Source of the DNA: Acanthamoeba lenticulata | Lineage: Eukaryota > Discosea > Longamoebia > Acanthamoebidae | Direction: 5' to 3' | NCBI GenBank assembly: GCA_002179805.1 | Contig: NAVB01000061.1 | Span: 1-64,000 of the forward strand | DNA length: 64,000 nucleotides | In this document: one piece after another, positions 1 through 10,544 of the stretch | Layout: each line of letters starts with the position of its first letter | Position numbering within the stretch: position 1 is the stretch's first letter | Program-made: the position numbers and the translations under genes | Notes under the pieces: generated by a model | What the model was told of the DNA's origin: nothing | Database searches by the model: none | The model's input: only the letters and a program-made list of their open reading frames with translations

Positions 1-177
1 GAAAGGAGAAAGAGAAGGAGAGGGGAAGAAGACCTTGAAGACGCGGTAGGTCGGGGTCACGACGCCCTGCACGGGCCCGCTTGAGGTCACTACAACCGAG
101 TCATCGGCCCTGGCGCCGGCGGTCAGAACCACGAGCAAGCAATACACGAGGAGACCACTCGAGCGCAGTGCGTTCAT
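1..177 (-). CDS. Carboxylesterase-like secreted protein, first exon (partial)
   Basis: Only the first coding exon lies in the window. It opens with a classic signal peptide: a basic MNALRSSG start, then a leucine/valine-rich core and an A-x-A type cleavage region around residues 22-24. A stretch of the form VVVTSSGPVQGVV...YRVFK follows. This matches the mature N-terminus of type-B carboxylesterases and cholinesterases, where G-x-x-x-G and 'F-x-G-I-P-Y-A' occur. The donor probably follows the AAG of RVFK, because the sequence then becomes a pyrimidine-rich tract reading off the window edge. The catalytic Ser-Glu-His triad would be outside the window. The family call rests on about 25 residues and could be wrong; export from the cell is better supported. 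Confidence 0.5.
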   Translation of the reverse strand, partial: MNALRSSGLLVYCLLVVLTAGARADDSVVVTSSGPVQGVVTPTYRVFKVFFPSPSLSPF

Positions 178-269
178 CTTTGTTTGTGCGTCAAACTTGT
201 TCTAAAAATTAAAAAGTTTTACAAAGCTCTAGCCAATGGCGGCTGAGCAGGTTTCGTTGCTCGCCTTTT

Positions 270-1181
270 CTAGTGATCATCGCCCAGAATGGCGAGGAGG
301 CTGGTGAAGTGGAAGTGGTGAGAGCAGTAGAGCTCAAAGTGGTGGTGGTGTTGGTGCGCAGGAGAGCACAGCGGGCAGTTGGCGGCGCGTAGCATGCGGT
401 GGAGGAGCTGCTTGACATGATGCAGCCTTGCGGCGGTGTGGCGCAGGATCTGCTCCAGGGTCTCGGCCTCGAGCTGCTGCATCAGCCGTCCTCCCTCGCC
501 CTCGTCCCAGGTCTTGCCCAGGTCGCAGGCGTGGAGGCCGTCGAGCCTGGCGCTGGCCCACGCGACGTGCCGGGCCAGCAGGCGCTCGAGGCCGTGCCTC
601 TGGGCCGTCACGAGCAGCGACCACGAACGAGGCCGCTGGCGCACGAGCACGTCCTCGCACTCGGCCTTGATCCAGGCCGGCAGGTCGTACTTGTCGAGGA
701 AGTGGAGGAAGGCGAGGACGTTCCCGGGGCGTAAGAGGTTCATCCCCTTCTTGCCGCGGTGGACGTTGAGTTCGAGGGGGAGCATATCGTAGAGGTACGT
801 CAGCAGGTCGCCAAAGAAGGGCGCGTGTAGCGGGTCCTCGTGCAGGTGGACGACGTCCTGGGCCGACTCGGCCAAGCCCGCGCCCTCGAGCATGCACGCG
901 AACACGGGGGACCAGCGGCACAGGAGCGCCCGATGCACGTGAAACACGTCCACAGCCGGAAGTCGCGACAAAGAAGAAGATGTAGAAGGCGAGGACGAAG
1001 AGGTCGTGGCTTTCCTGGACACTTGGCGCATGTGGTGAAGCCGATGATGGTGCTCCGCGTGCACTACCAACATGAGGTCGCCGTGCGTCGGGTCATGCAG
1101 TCGCCCATCAACGTTGTTGGTTGGCTCTTCCTTCGTCCCAGGCATGTGGTTGTTCTTCTTCTTGAGCATCGTGGTGTACAT
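270..1181 (-). CDS. BTB/POZ domain protein
   Basis: An uninterrupted frame of 303 codons with no intron, unusual next to its intron-rich neighbours. The middle (about residues 75-200) looks like a BTB/POZ domain. 'VDVFHVHRALLCRWSPVF' matches the 'F.aHk.vLa.rS.yF' signature, followed by 'HLHEDPLHAPFFGDLLTYLYD' in the position of the E-x-F-x-x-L-L-x-Y-x-Y helix. 'FLHFLDKYDLPAWIKAECEDVL' resembles the 'L..aA..y....L...C...L' segment. The C-terminal part is helical and ends in a histidine-rich tail. BTB proteins usually dimerise or act as Cullin-3 adaptors; no Kelch, MATH or zinc-finger partner domain is visible. Two further in-frame methionines near the N-terminus make the exact start uncertain. 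Confidence 0.65.
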   Translation of the reverse strand: MYTTMLKKKNNHMPGTKEEPTNNVDGRLHDPTHGDLMLVVHAEHHHRLHHMRQVSRKATTSSSSPSTSSSLSRLPAVDVFHVHRALLCRWSPVFACMLEGAGLAESAQDVVHLHEDPLHAPFFGDLLTYLYDMLPLELNVHRGKKGMNLLRPGNVLAFLHFLDKYDLPAWIKAECEDVLVRQRPRSWSLLVTAQRHGLERLLARHVAWASARLDGLHACDLGKTWDEGEGGRLMQQLEAETLEQILRHTAARLHHVKQLLHRMLRAANCPLCSPAHQHHHHFELYCSHHFHFTSLLAILGDDH

Positions 1182-1394
1182 GGAGAGGTTTGCTCAGTTG
1201 AGAGCGTATGTTGAGCTTTGTCGCAAGAAGCATGACACCTTCAACCGTTGCAAGTCACAGGGCATGACAACTGACATGAAATGCCGAATTTTGTTTGTAG
1301 TGTCAGTTGCAATGCAACTTCCTTTTATGGACTTTTGTGGAGCTGCACCGCAACTGTCGCGTCCTGCAGACGACGGTGTGCTGCTGCTGCGCGA

Positions 1395-4300
1395 TCAAGT
1401 CGAGGGCGGAAGCGGCGTCGTGAAGGTCTTTCGGAGGGCCCGGTCCTTTCGGTTGTGGTTGGCCACGCGGGCCTTGTGGCGATCCTTCATCAGCTTCTGT
1501 CGGTCGCTCATGGCGTCGCCCACGGGCCCGCCGCGCCCTCGCCCGCCTCGTCCTCCGCGGCCTCCGCGTCCTCCCGTTCCGCCGCCGCCGCCTCGCGCCG
1601 CCCCGGCGGCCGACGGCGCTCGTTGCTGTTGAGGCGGCTGCTGGCCTCGCCCGGCGCCGCGGCCACGGCCTGCCCCGACGGGATTGGCCGCCGGTCGCCT
1701 GCCCCGCGCCGCCCTGGCGCCCTTGGCACCGCCATCCTCATCGTCATCGTCGTCCTCCGCATTGTCGTCGTCCTCATCGTTGTTGTTGCTTTCGCCGTTG
1801 GCGCCGCCGCCTTCGGTGGACTTGGCGATCTCGTCCTCGGCGTCGACGGCGTCCGGACGACGAGTGGGCGGCCGGTTGGGGTTCGGTTGAATCGGGTTCA
1901 GGCCCTGCGTGCGTGCGCGCGTGCGTGTGTCAGCAACCGCACGACACGACACACAGCACAGCACACAAACACGAGAGCACACACAAGCGCGCGCGAGACG
2001 CACCTCTCCATCGGCGTCGCCGACGGCCTGGAAGGAGTCGTAGGAGTCGTCGTACTCGTCCTCGTATTCGTACTGCTCGAACGTGTGTCGCAGCTTCTTG
2101 ACCTCCTCCTTCTGGGCCATCACCTTAAACGCCGATCCTTGCTTCCTGCGCCGCGCCAAACCACAAGAAATAATGTGAATAATGATAACAATTTGAAGAA
2201 TGAACCGATGGCTTCAATCACGCACTTTTTGCCGTGCAGAACGCGCACGTTGGCGAGGCCTCTGTCCTCGTCGTCAAACACGCTGCGCCGCTCCGCGGCC
2301 TCGGCGGGCGCGCTCGCAGAAGGCTTGGGCGCGGGCGCGGGCTTGGCCGGCGCGGTGGCGGCGACGGCCACGGGCTTGGCGGGGAGGGCCATGTTGCGCT
2401 TGAGCGCGCCCAGGCTGGCGGGCAGGGCGTTGGTGAGGAGGGCGTCGATCACGGCCTCGGCGTTGTCGCCAAACTCGTGGAGGCACGCCGCGATGAAGCC
2501 CTCGCCCAGCTCCGGGAACAGATCCCGCACCTGCGAGATCAGCGAGGCGCGCCGGGCGTCCTAGTTTGGCTGCCACGTCAGCAACCACCTGTAGAGGAGA
2601 GCCGAAGCGCGCTTCGCCACCGGAGAAAGACGCACCACTTCAAAGGCGCCGGAGCGCGCGGCGGCCTCGGCAGCGTCGCCACCAGCGGCAGCGGCGGTAG
2701 CGGCGGCCGCGGGTCCGGCACTGGGCGCGGCCGAGGCCACGCCACAGAGGGAGCGGATGATGGCCATCACCCAATCGAAGCCCGTCGGGTCCCTAAAGGA
2801 AAAAACTTGAGAATTAAATAAATAAATAAATAAAGAGGAAAAATACATCTTGGAGCGGACGGTCTCGAGGGTCTCGAGGAGCGGGTGGTTGAAGCCCATG
2901 TCGCGGATGAAGGACGTCTCGCCCTCTGTGCTCGTCAGTGCCTGCAGCACGTTCATCAGCTCGTCCGCGAGGCCCTCGTCTCCCCTCCCTGCTTCCGCCC
3001 CCAGCGTGCAATTAGTAAAGAAAATAATATAATATTTTTTAAAAAATATCGATAAAATAGTGACGCACCACGGGTCTTGCCATCGTCCTTCTCCTTGCCC
3101 TTGCCCTTGCGGTCGGCCTGCTGGAGCGGCTCCGTGTAGTAGCGCTGCAGCAGGACGTGGCCCAGGCCCACGAGGTAGGTCTTGGCCCGCTCCAGGTAGC
3201 CCTCTCGCCGGTCTGCCGCCACCACCGCGCGTGTGTCCGCCAGTCAGCATTCACGACACGACACGACACACGCGCGCAGCACACGCGCGTGCGCACCTTG
3301 ATCGGCCGGGTTGGCGACGACGATGCGGCAGAGCTTGGGGAGGACCCGGTCGTAGATCTGGCCGAGAAAGGTGATGTCGACATGGGCCCGGAAGACGGCG
3401 GCCGACTCCGGGTGGACCCGGACAAACGAGTAGAGCGTGGCCAGGATGTCCTGCAGGTAGTACTCCACGTCGCATAGCTGCGCCACCTTGTCCTCTTCTT
3501 CCTCGCGGCCGCCGCTGCCGCCAACGGCAAAGCTCCTGCCCTGCGGCCCGGCCTCCTTGGCCAGTTGGTGCAGGCGCCGTTCCACCTCCTGCTCGGCGCG
3601 ATCAGCATCGTCATGATCGTGATGATGATGATGATGAACAAGGAAAGGGCGTACCTCGAGGACGCGGCTGATGAGGGGCGCGGCCTCGCGCAGGTCGTCC
3701 ACGAACTTGGGCTGAAGCCGGAACAGGGACGACACCAGGCGGCTCACCTCCTGCGTGTTGTAGGAGGCGTAGAGGGTGCAGATGTCAAACAGCTTGGGCA
3801 CGTCAAAGAGCCACTTGTCATAGACCAGGTCGGCAAAGTAGCGCGCGTCCATAAAGTCCGTCGCCGACTCTCGATTGGTCGACATTCGCAGCAGCACTGC
3901 TCCCGCGACACGACACACGCGCACACATGAGACACACGCGCACGACACACGCGCGCGTGCGGCAAGGAAGAGAATGTGGAAGAGAGCGGACCCTTGAAGA
4001 TCTTGGTGAAGACCGAGAAGTAGGTGGAGGCCGGGTCGAGCGCGCCGCCGTCAGCGTCGTAAGCCCGGCGCGCGTAGCGCAGGAAGGAGTCGATGAGCCG
4101 CGTGAGGCGTGAATCGAAGATGACGTGGCTCCAGAAGATGTGGTACTTCTGGCGTAGGAGACGCGACAGGTCGGCGTCGAGCACCTCGAGCACGGCCTGC
4201 GAGCCCGCCAATCGCTCCTCTGCGTGGCGGCCGAGGTTCAGCAAGACGAGGCTGACGTCAGAGGAAGAAGAGGTAGTACCGGTGAGGGCGAGGTTGTCCT

Positions 4301-4735
4301 GTGGGAGGAAGGGCGGGAGCTGCAGGGCGGGGTCGAGCCAGTGGGCCGACAGGTCGGCCACGCGGACGAGCTGGCCCGTGGTGCCTTTGACATAGCTGCT
4401 CAACTGCTCGACACCCAGGCCCGACCCGCGCTTCTCGGCCTCGCGTCGCTTGATCTCTTCTTCTGCCTGTCTCTCTTGTTCCTGCAGGCAACAGTGATTT
4501 TACGCGAGAGTTGATGATGAAATTAATGAGCAAAATGGAACGAGGAAAGCTAATGGCGATCGAAGACACGTACGTATTTCAGCTGTTGCTGTTGCTGTTC
4601 AATCTCTCGCTTGGTCACTGGGGGATTATCGAAGCCAGGAGGCGCACCGCCGCGCTTCCGTGGGGCTCCTCCTTGCCGGTGAGCCCCACCTCCTCGCCCA
4701 CGCTGGTTGCCGGTGCTACCTCCCCTTTGGCTCAT
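1395..4735 (-). CDS. ASCC2: Activating signal cointegrator 1 complex subunit 2 (ASCC2), CUE-domain protein
   Basis: A multi-exon gene. The first exon starts at 4735 (MSQRGGSTGN, RGG-rich). Next comes the ASCC2 N-terminal helical region, with 'KYHIFWSHVIFDSRLTRLIDSFLRYA', then 'RMSTNRESATDFM' and 'LFDVPKLFDICTLY'; human ASCC2 has the same order (FWCQVIFDETL, LRMSTHKESKDHF, LFDIPKILDLCVLF). A CUE ubiquitin-binding domain follows, 'LFPELGEGFIAACLHEFGDNAEAVIDALL', matching human 'LLPDLGEGFILACLE'. The C-terminal exon has the acidic 'YEYEDEYDDSYDS' motif and a basic tail 'MKDRHKARVANHNRKDRALRK'. ASCC2 works with the helicase ASCC3 in alkylation repair and rescue of collided ribosomes, binding K63-linked ubiquitin. 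Introns carry AT-rich tracts and CA/GT palindromes. The upstream gene (FKBP) is divergent, about 250 bp away. Confidence 0.88.
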
Positions 4736-4984
4736 GTCGCGTCGGCCTACGAGGTGGATTACAATTAAATCGTTTAAAAAAGCTAAAGTAAATAAAGAGA
4801 GAAAATCCAGTTCTGCTATTTGAGTGCCAGAAAAACGGCAGAAAGGTTTGCTATTATTGCCGACACTAGCGGCCGCTCGATCATACACGAAATGTCTGCA
4901 GATGGAGGTGCGGCACGCCTTTGATGTGATTGTGATGATGGTGCAACTTTTAGCATGAAGCTGGCCTGACATCGATGCGTGTTC

Positions 4985-5690
4985 ATGAAACGTCATGTAG
5001 AGAAAATTACCAAAGATGGAGGCGTTGTGAAGAAGATCCTGTCTGCTGGTTCGGGCAGCGTGCCCCCTAAGCACTCGGTTGTACATAGTACGTACTGCAT
5101 GATCGTGACACGTCTTGTCTGCTTCAAAAAATCATTGCGCACACGCGTCTCATTTCGGCCCACCCGAGCCAGGCAGCTGAGGCCTTCGAATTGCATCCAA
5201 GACTTCTTCTGATTTCTTAGTTTGAACTTAGTGAACTACGAGGGCCGGCTTGCGTCAGGCGAGGTTTTTGATGCCAGCCAAGGCTACCCGTTCAAGTTCA
5301 CGCTGGGCAAGGGTACGCGCTCCCCTTTTTTGCCGCCCATCACGCTTGCTTGCTGCTCACGCTTGGTGATGATCGTGTGACCTCCAGGCGAGGTGATTCA
5401 GGGCTGGGATAGAGCTGTCGCCACCATGAAGAAGGGCGAGAAGGCTCTCCTCACCATCACGGCCAAGTATGCCTACGGCAAGGAGGGTATGTGATGTGCC
5501 CACGTACATGCTCTACGTCATGATGAGCCTGACGTCACGTGTGTGCACAGGTTCGCCTCCCGAGATCCCGCCCAATGCGACGCTTCTGTTCGAGGTCGAG
5601 CTCGTGAGCTTCGAGGCGCCCAAGAAGGCCCTCAACCCCGACTTTGAGCGCTTGCAGGCGCTGCGCAAGGCTCGCGAGGAGAGCGCCTGA
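4985..5690 (+). CDS. FKBP-type peptidyl-prolyl cis-trans isomerase
   Basis: Four exons can be joined cleanly: 4985-5087, 5232-5312, 5388-5486 and 5551-5690. The first two donors are GTACG, the third GTATG, and all acceptors are AG. The product is about 140 aa. It begins MKRHVEKITKDGG, like the start of FKBP51/52-type second FK domains, then carries one complete FK506-binding fold: 'MNYEGRLASGEVFDAS', 'FTLGKGEVIQGWD', 'KYAYGKEGSPPEIPPN' and 'LLFEVELVSF'. The pocket residues (Tyr, Phe-Asp, Phe, Val-Ile, Trp, Tyr-Ala-Tyr, Phe) are all present, so it should be an active prolyl isomerase. No signal peptide or TPR repeats are seen; it ends in a short helical tail, so it is probably cytosolic. An upstream non-coding exon or alternative start cannot be excluded. 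Confidence 0.88.
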
Positions 5691-5809
5691 TGAGTCTCTC
5701 TTTCCATTTGGCCATAACCAAGAAAGCCTCGCGGGGTCTGTAGCATGACGAGTAGATGGGTTGTTATTTATACATCAATCTCCTTCTTCGTCGAAGAGCT
5801 TTTCGGCTG

Positions 5810-5827
5810 CTGGCTGACGTCAGCCAG
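5810..5827. repeat. Perfect 18-bp palindrome with CRE core
   Basis: CTGGCTGACGTCAGCCAG is a perfect inverted repeat centred on TGACGTCA. It lies between the FKBP stop (5690) and the armadillo-protein start (5927). It could be a bZIP/CREB-type binding site in that promoter or 5' leader, or a hairpin. The same TGACGTCAG core recurs in introns across the window. Confidence 0.6.
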
Positions 5828-5926
5828 TGGTTTCTTCGAATTACAAAGAAAGTCAGCAACCTGAGTGGCTGCTCGTTTGTAATCAGCAGCAGGAAGCAGC
5901 ATTTCTCACACGTGTAAAACTAGACT

Positions 5927-8327
5927 ATGGATCCTCTTTCACTCGATCAGCTCAAGGAGGAATTGAACAAGATCTTTCCAGATGGTGCGCCCTTGTGCCG
6001 CTCCCCCTCCTTCTACGGTCGCCGATTGAAATTTGCATTTGCCTTAATGAGCCACGCTTGGGCCTGGCAGACGAGGCCAAGAAGACGCAGGTCGATGACG
6101 CACATCTTGCAAAGATTGCATCCATGGTGAACACATCCGAGGACGATTCCGTGCTCGCCTCGCTCACCGAGTTGATTGGCGACCTCGCCCGCGTGGGTAT
6201 ACACTTCTTCTTCTTTGAGACCAGCTTGCTGCGCGTCGCGAGCCCATTGCTTTGTTGTTGTTGCTCACCGGCCAATGCTTCATGGTGTGCCCTGTCCGTC
6301 AGACGAGAACCGCGAGCGTCTGGGCGCGATCGACGGCCTGCTGGAGCGTCTCGTGGCCATCCTGGCACGCACGCAGAACGTGACCCTCCAGAAGTGGACC
6401 GCGCGAGCCCTCGGCAACCTCACCTACGAGCACGGTGCGTCCCGCCTCGCCTTGCCCTGCCTCTCTGTGGCTTCTTGAGCTTCAGCTTTGTGCCGTCCCC
6501 TCATCCCGAGTGAACGTGTGTCGACACCGCGCAGAGGGAAGCATCGATAAGATCATCGCCGCTGGCGTGGTCCCGCGTCTGATCGAGCTGATGGCCAGCG
6601 AGGACGTTGACGTCAAGCGCAACAGCACCGGCGCGCTGGCCAACGTCTCCTCCGTCGACCGTACGACACTGTTTCCCCGTGGTTTGCCACGTCAGCATGA
6701 CTCAGCGTGGCCAATGCGAACACACCCACACATCCACCCAGATGCCAAGGAGCTGGTCGTGCAAAAGGGCGTCATCCCCGTCGTGTTTGACCTCCTGCAC
6801 AGCGACAACGAGGCCATCTTGATGATGGCCTACCGAGTCGTCACCAACATCGGCGACAACGAGAACAACCGCGTGGAGATCGTCAAGGCCGGCGGCTTCA
6901 AGTTGTTGATCGACTTCCTCCGCAAGAACAGGGATGAGAACACCACGGTCGAGGCCCTCGCCGCCCTCGGCGTCATGATCGAGAACAGTACGTGTGCGCG
7001 CAAAGCAGAGCTGCGCGCAGACTTGGCCTCACACGACGCTTGCGCGCGCGCAGAGCTGCACGCGCTCGAGTTTGTCCAGGCGGGCGGCCTCAAGGTGCTC
7101 GTGCCACTGCTCGCCGACGACGAGGCTGAGACCGCTCAGGTCACGGCGGCCGACGTCCTCCACAGCCTGGCCTCCATGGACGAGCTCAAGTCCTGGTTCC
7201 TGGCCGAGGGCGTCATCCCGCCGCTGCTCAACCTGGCCAAGGCCCCGGAGGCCACCACGCGCAAGCACAGCATCAAGATCGTGGCCCAGCTCGTCCTCAA
7301 CGACGAGGTGGCCAACAGTCTCTTCCAGGAGGTGGAGCTGCTGCTCAGCCTGCTGCAGCTGAGCACCGACCCCGAGATCCAGCTCAACGCGGCCATGATC
7401 GTCGGCAACATCGCCCGGTCCGACGAGAAGTGCGTGCAACTCGTCGACGCCGGCGCGGCGCGGGCGCTGGCCCCTCTGCTGGCCACGCGCGACGCGCGGC
7501 TGCAGCACCTGGCGGCCGGCGCGCTGCGCAACCTGTCCATCTCGGCCCAGAACAAGGTCCGGGTGGCCGACACCGTGGGCGTCATGCCGGGCCTCATCGC
7601 GTGCCTGTCGTCGACCAACGCCCACGCCATGTTCGCCGCCATCGGCGCCATCAAGGCCCTCCTCGCCGCGCCCGAGAACCGCCGCAAGTTTGTCGTGGAC
7701 AACGACAACGGTCTCGAGGCCCTCATTCGGATCAAGGACGCCATCATCATCGACACCACCGAGAAGACCGACGACAAGCCCAAGGACCTGCGCATCCAGT
7801 ACGAGGCCGCCCGCACGCTGGCCATCCTCGCCGAGGAGCCCGCCGCCCACGAGCGCATCCTGCGGGAAGCCGGCGTGGGCCTCCTCCACTTCCTGCTCGA
7901 CTCGCCCTTTGAGATCCTCCAGCACGAAGGCCTCCGGGCCGTGCGCCACCTCGTCACTGCCGCGCAGGGCAAGGACGACGCCGTCCAGACCAAGCTGGTC
8001 CTTGAGGATGGCCTCATCGACGTGCTCCTCAACGGCCTCACCAAGACCAAGAGCGACGACGTCATCGTCGGCATCATCGGCCTGCTCTCCTCGCTCGCCG
8101 ACACCGGTGCGTGTCCCGCCTCTCTTGAAGAGCTGCAACAGAACAACGCTAACCGCCATGTTGTTGGTGTTGATGACGATGATAATGATGATGGCGGCGC
8201 AGACAAGTTCCGGGAGCGGATGGTGGAGCGCAACGCCGACGGCGTGCTGTCTGGCCTCACCTCTTCGCCCGCCCAGATCGAGGCCAGCCAGGCCCTGCGC
8301 GCCAAGCTGACGCCCCCACAGCCCTGA
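5927..8327 (+). CDS. SmgGDS/RAP1GDS1-like armadillo-repeat protein
   Basis: Seven exons: 5927-5984, 6071-6196, 6303-6434, 6535-6660, 6742-6987, 7054-8106 and 8203-8327. The protein starts MDPLSLDQLKEELNKIFPD and is built almost entirely of armadillo repeats. The best match is human RAP1GDS1: 'QLNAAMIVGNIARSDEKCVQ' against 'QLAGALAIANFARNDANCIH', and 'LQHLAAGALRNLSISAQNKV' against 'VQHAALSALRNLAIPVINKA'. Earlier repeats carry 'RALGNLTYE' and 'VTNIGDNENNRVEIVKAGG'. SmgGDS proteins bind and chaperone small GTPases with polybasic tails such as Rho and Rap; the Dictyostelium homologue is called darlin. A Rho-family GTPase lies about 20 kb away, but nothing in the sequence links the two. Generic Arm-repeat function is secure; orthology to RAP1GDS1 is likely. 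Confidence 0.8.
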
Positions 8328-8692
8328 GGCGCTCGTCCTCGCGGGCGTGTGCCAATGGCCGTCCGTGGCGTGCCAAAGTTGTGTCAATGAAAAACTCTTT
8401 TTTTTTATGACTGTTTCTAGCGGCCAAGGCCAATAAGCTGCAGGGCTTCGACCTGGCCACGGCCTTTTCGGCTCGAGCCACTGCGGCGCCAGGGGCAGCG
8501 TTGTTGGCCGCTCGACTTGGCCTGTGAACTGTGTTTCAAGCCGCACAGCCGAACTGTGCCGTGCTTTTTGTGACACCGCCTCCTTAAAGGATGACAACAT
8601 CGCCAAATTCCCGAGGCTGGTGAGTCGTGTCGCGCCCTCGCTTGCCCGAACTTCTTCTCTCTCTTCCTCGTCTTCTCGTACCCACACTCAAC
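8328..8692. other. Intergenic interval, no gene seen
   Basis: This is the 3' region of the armadillo gene and the promoter/5' leader of aspartate aminotransferase. A T-run (TTTTTTTTT) lies just after 8395. No supported ORF, RNA gene or repeat was found; open frames on the minus strand are shadows of GC-rich coding sequence. Confidence 0.5.
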
Positions 8693-10452
8693 ATGCTCAA
8701 GCGCGCTGTCACAAGGTTCTTATGCCCCTCCGGTCTCTTCACTCGCACACAATGTGACCGGCGCAAGGGCAAAACAAAATCGGCCTGATTCGAAAACTCT
8801 TTGATTAAATTGAATTCGTGGCAACATCTAACCTTCTCCTGTGTACGCAGCACCACCACTGCCTCGGCAGCATCGAGCGCCGCTCCGGCCTGTCGGCGAC
8901 TTTTCTCGTCCTCGTCGTCGGCCCGCGCGGCCTCGTCCCTGTGGGCCCACCTCGGCGTGGCGCCCCTCGACTCCAACCACGCCACCAACGCCGCCTTCGA
9001 AGCCGTACGGGCCGGCCACCCACCGCGCGGGGCGTGTGTGCGGCCGCTCCTACTTGACTCACGCACATGCTCGCTCGCGTCGCACACGCTCCGCAGGATC
9101 AATCGCCGCTGAAGGTGAACCTGGGCCGCGGCGTGTACAAGGACGACAACGGCAAGAACTGGGTGCTGCCGTCGGTGCGCATGGCCGAGGAAAAGATCTT
9201 CAACGAGAAGGTCGGCCACGACTACCTGCCCTTCAAGGGCTGGGACGTCTTCTGCAAGCGCACGGCCGAGTTCGCCTTTGGCGAGACCAACCCGCTGCTC
9301 AAGGACAAGCGCGTCGCCACGGTCCAGGCCATCTCGGGCACGGGCGCGCTGCGCGTCGGTGCCGAGTTCCTCGCGCGCTTCCTGCCGCCCTCGCACAAGG
9401 GCGTCGCCGTCTACGTGGCCGACCCGACCTACGTCAACCACCTCCCCATTTTCAACCTCAACGGCTTCGAGATCAAGCGCTACCGCTACTACGACCCCAA
9501 GACCAAGGGCCTCGACGCCAAGGGCTTCGTCGAAGACCTCAGGGTACATCCCCCGAACCCTCTACACGCTTCTTCCCGCCAACAAATTTCTTTTTTATTT
9601 CTTTTTCATAATTATTTCGCTAATGTTTCGGAAAAACGAAATGTGAACCAAACGTGGATGTAGAACGCGCCGGAGGGGTCGGTGATCCTGCTCCACGCGT
9701 GCGCGCACAACCCGACGGGCGTGGACCCGTCGTTCGAGGAGTGGAAGCAGGTCTCGGACGCCTGCAAGGAGCGGCGGCACGTCGTGTTCTTTGACTGCGC
9801 CTACCAGGGCTTCGCCAGCGGCGACATCGACCGCGACGGCGCGGCGTTCCGCTACTTTGCCGAGCAGGGCCACCAGGTGCTCGTGGCCCAGTCCTACGCC
9901 AAGAACATGGGCCTCTACGGCCAGCGCGTGGGCGCCCTGAACATCGTCACCTCCGACGCCAAGGAGACCGAGGCCGTCATGTCGCAGCTCAACCAGGTCA
10001 TCCGCCCCATGTACAGCAACCCGCCGGCCTACGGCGCGCGCATCGTGGGCACCGTCCTCTCCGACCCGGTCCTCCGCGCCCAGTGGCAGACCGACGTCAA
10101 GACCATGGCCGACCGCATCATCGGCGCCCGCCGCGCCCTCGTCGACAACCTCGAGGCCCTCGGCTCCAAGCACTCGTGGAAGCACATCACCAACCAGATC
10201 GGCATGTTTGCCTACTCGGGCCTCACCGCGCCCCAGGTACGCTCGGTTTATCTGCGATCCTGCTCGCTCTCTCGGCGCTCCGTTTGCTCACCGCACGACA
10301 CGACACGCGCGCGTGTGTTTGCGGCGCAGGTCCAAACGCTGAGGACCCTGCACGTGTACATGAACCTCGACGGGCGCATGTCGGTGTCGGGCGTCAACTC
10401 GCACAACGTCGAGTACCTGGCCCAGGCCATGCACAAGGCCACCTCCCAGTAG
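8693..10452 (+). CDS. GOT2: Aspartate aminotransferase, mitochondrial
   Basis: Five exons: 8693-8715, 8851-9004, 9097-9543, 9664-10236 and 10330-10452. The N-terminal MLKRAVT plus a Ser/Ala/Arg-rich segment (ACRRLFSSSSSARAAS) resembles a mitochondrial targeting peptide. Enzyme sequence then follows: 'WAHLGVAPLD', 'VNLGRGVYKDDNGKNWVLPSV', 'ISGTGALRVGAEFL', 'HACAHNPTGVDP', 'DCAYQGFASGD', the PLP-lysine segment 'QSYAKNMGLYGQRVGA', 'IRPMYSNPPAYGARI', 'HITNQIGMFAYSGL', and a C-terminus containing 'DGRMSVSGVNSHNVEYLA'. All match vertebrate GOT2. It interconverts aspartate plus 2-oxoglutarate with oxaloacetate plus glutamate (malate-aspartate shuttle). Full length and apparently intact. The first intron's donor (AG|GTTCTT) was chosen to keep frame and is the least certain junction. 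Confidence 0.93.
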
Positions 10453-10544
10453 AGAGAAAGAACGAAAACGACAGCGCGTGTGTCGTGTCCTGTCGTCGCG
10501 TGTTGGCATCATTTTCATTTGTCGACACAAACAAGACGAAGATT

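Noticed and set aside
1281..2564. 427-codon plus-strand frame
   Set aside because: Antisense to the C-terminal exons and introns of ASCC2, with low-complexity sequence and no homology.
7029..8687. 552-codon open frame on the minus strand
   Set aside because: Antisense shadow of the armadillo-repeat exons; GC-rich third positions keep the reverse frame open.
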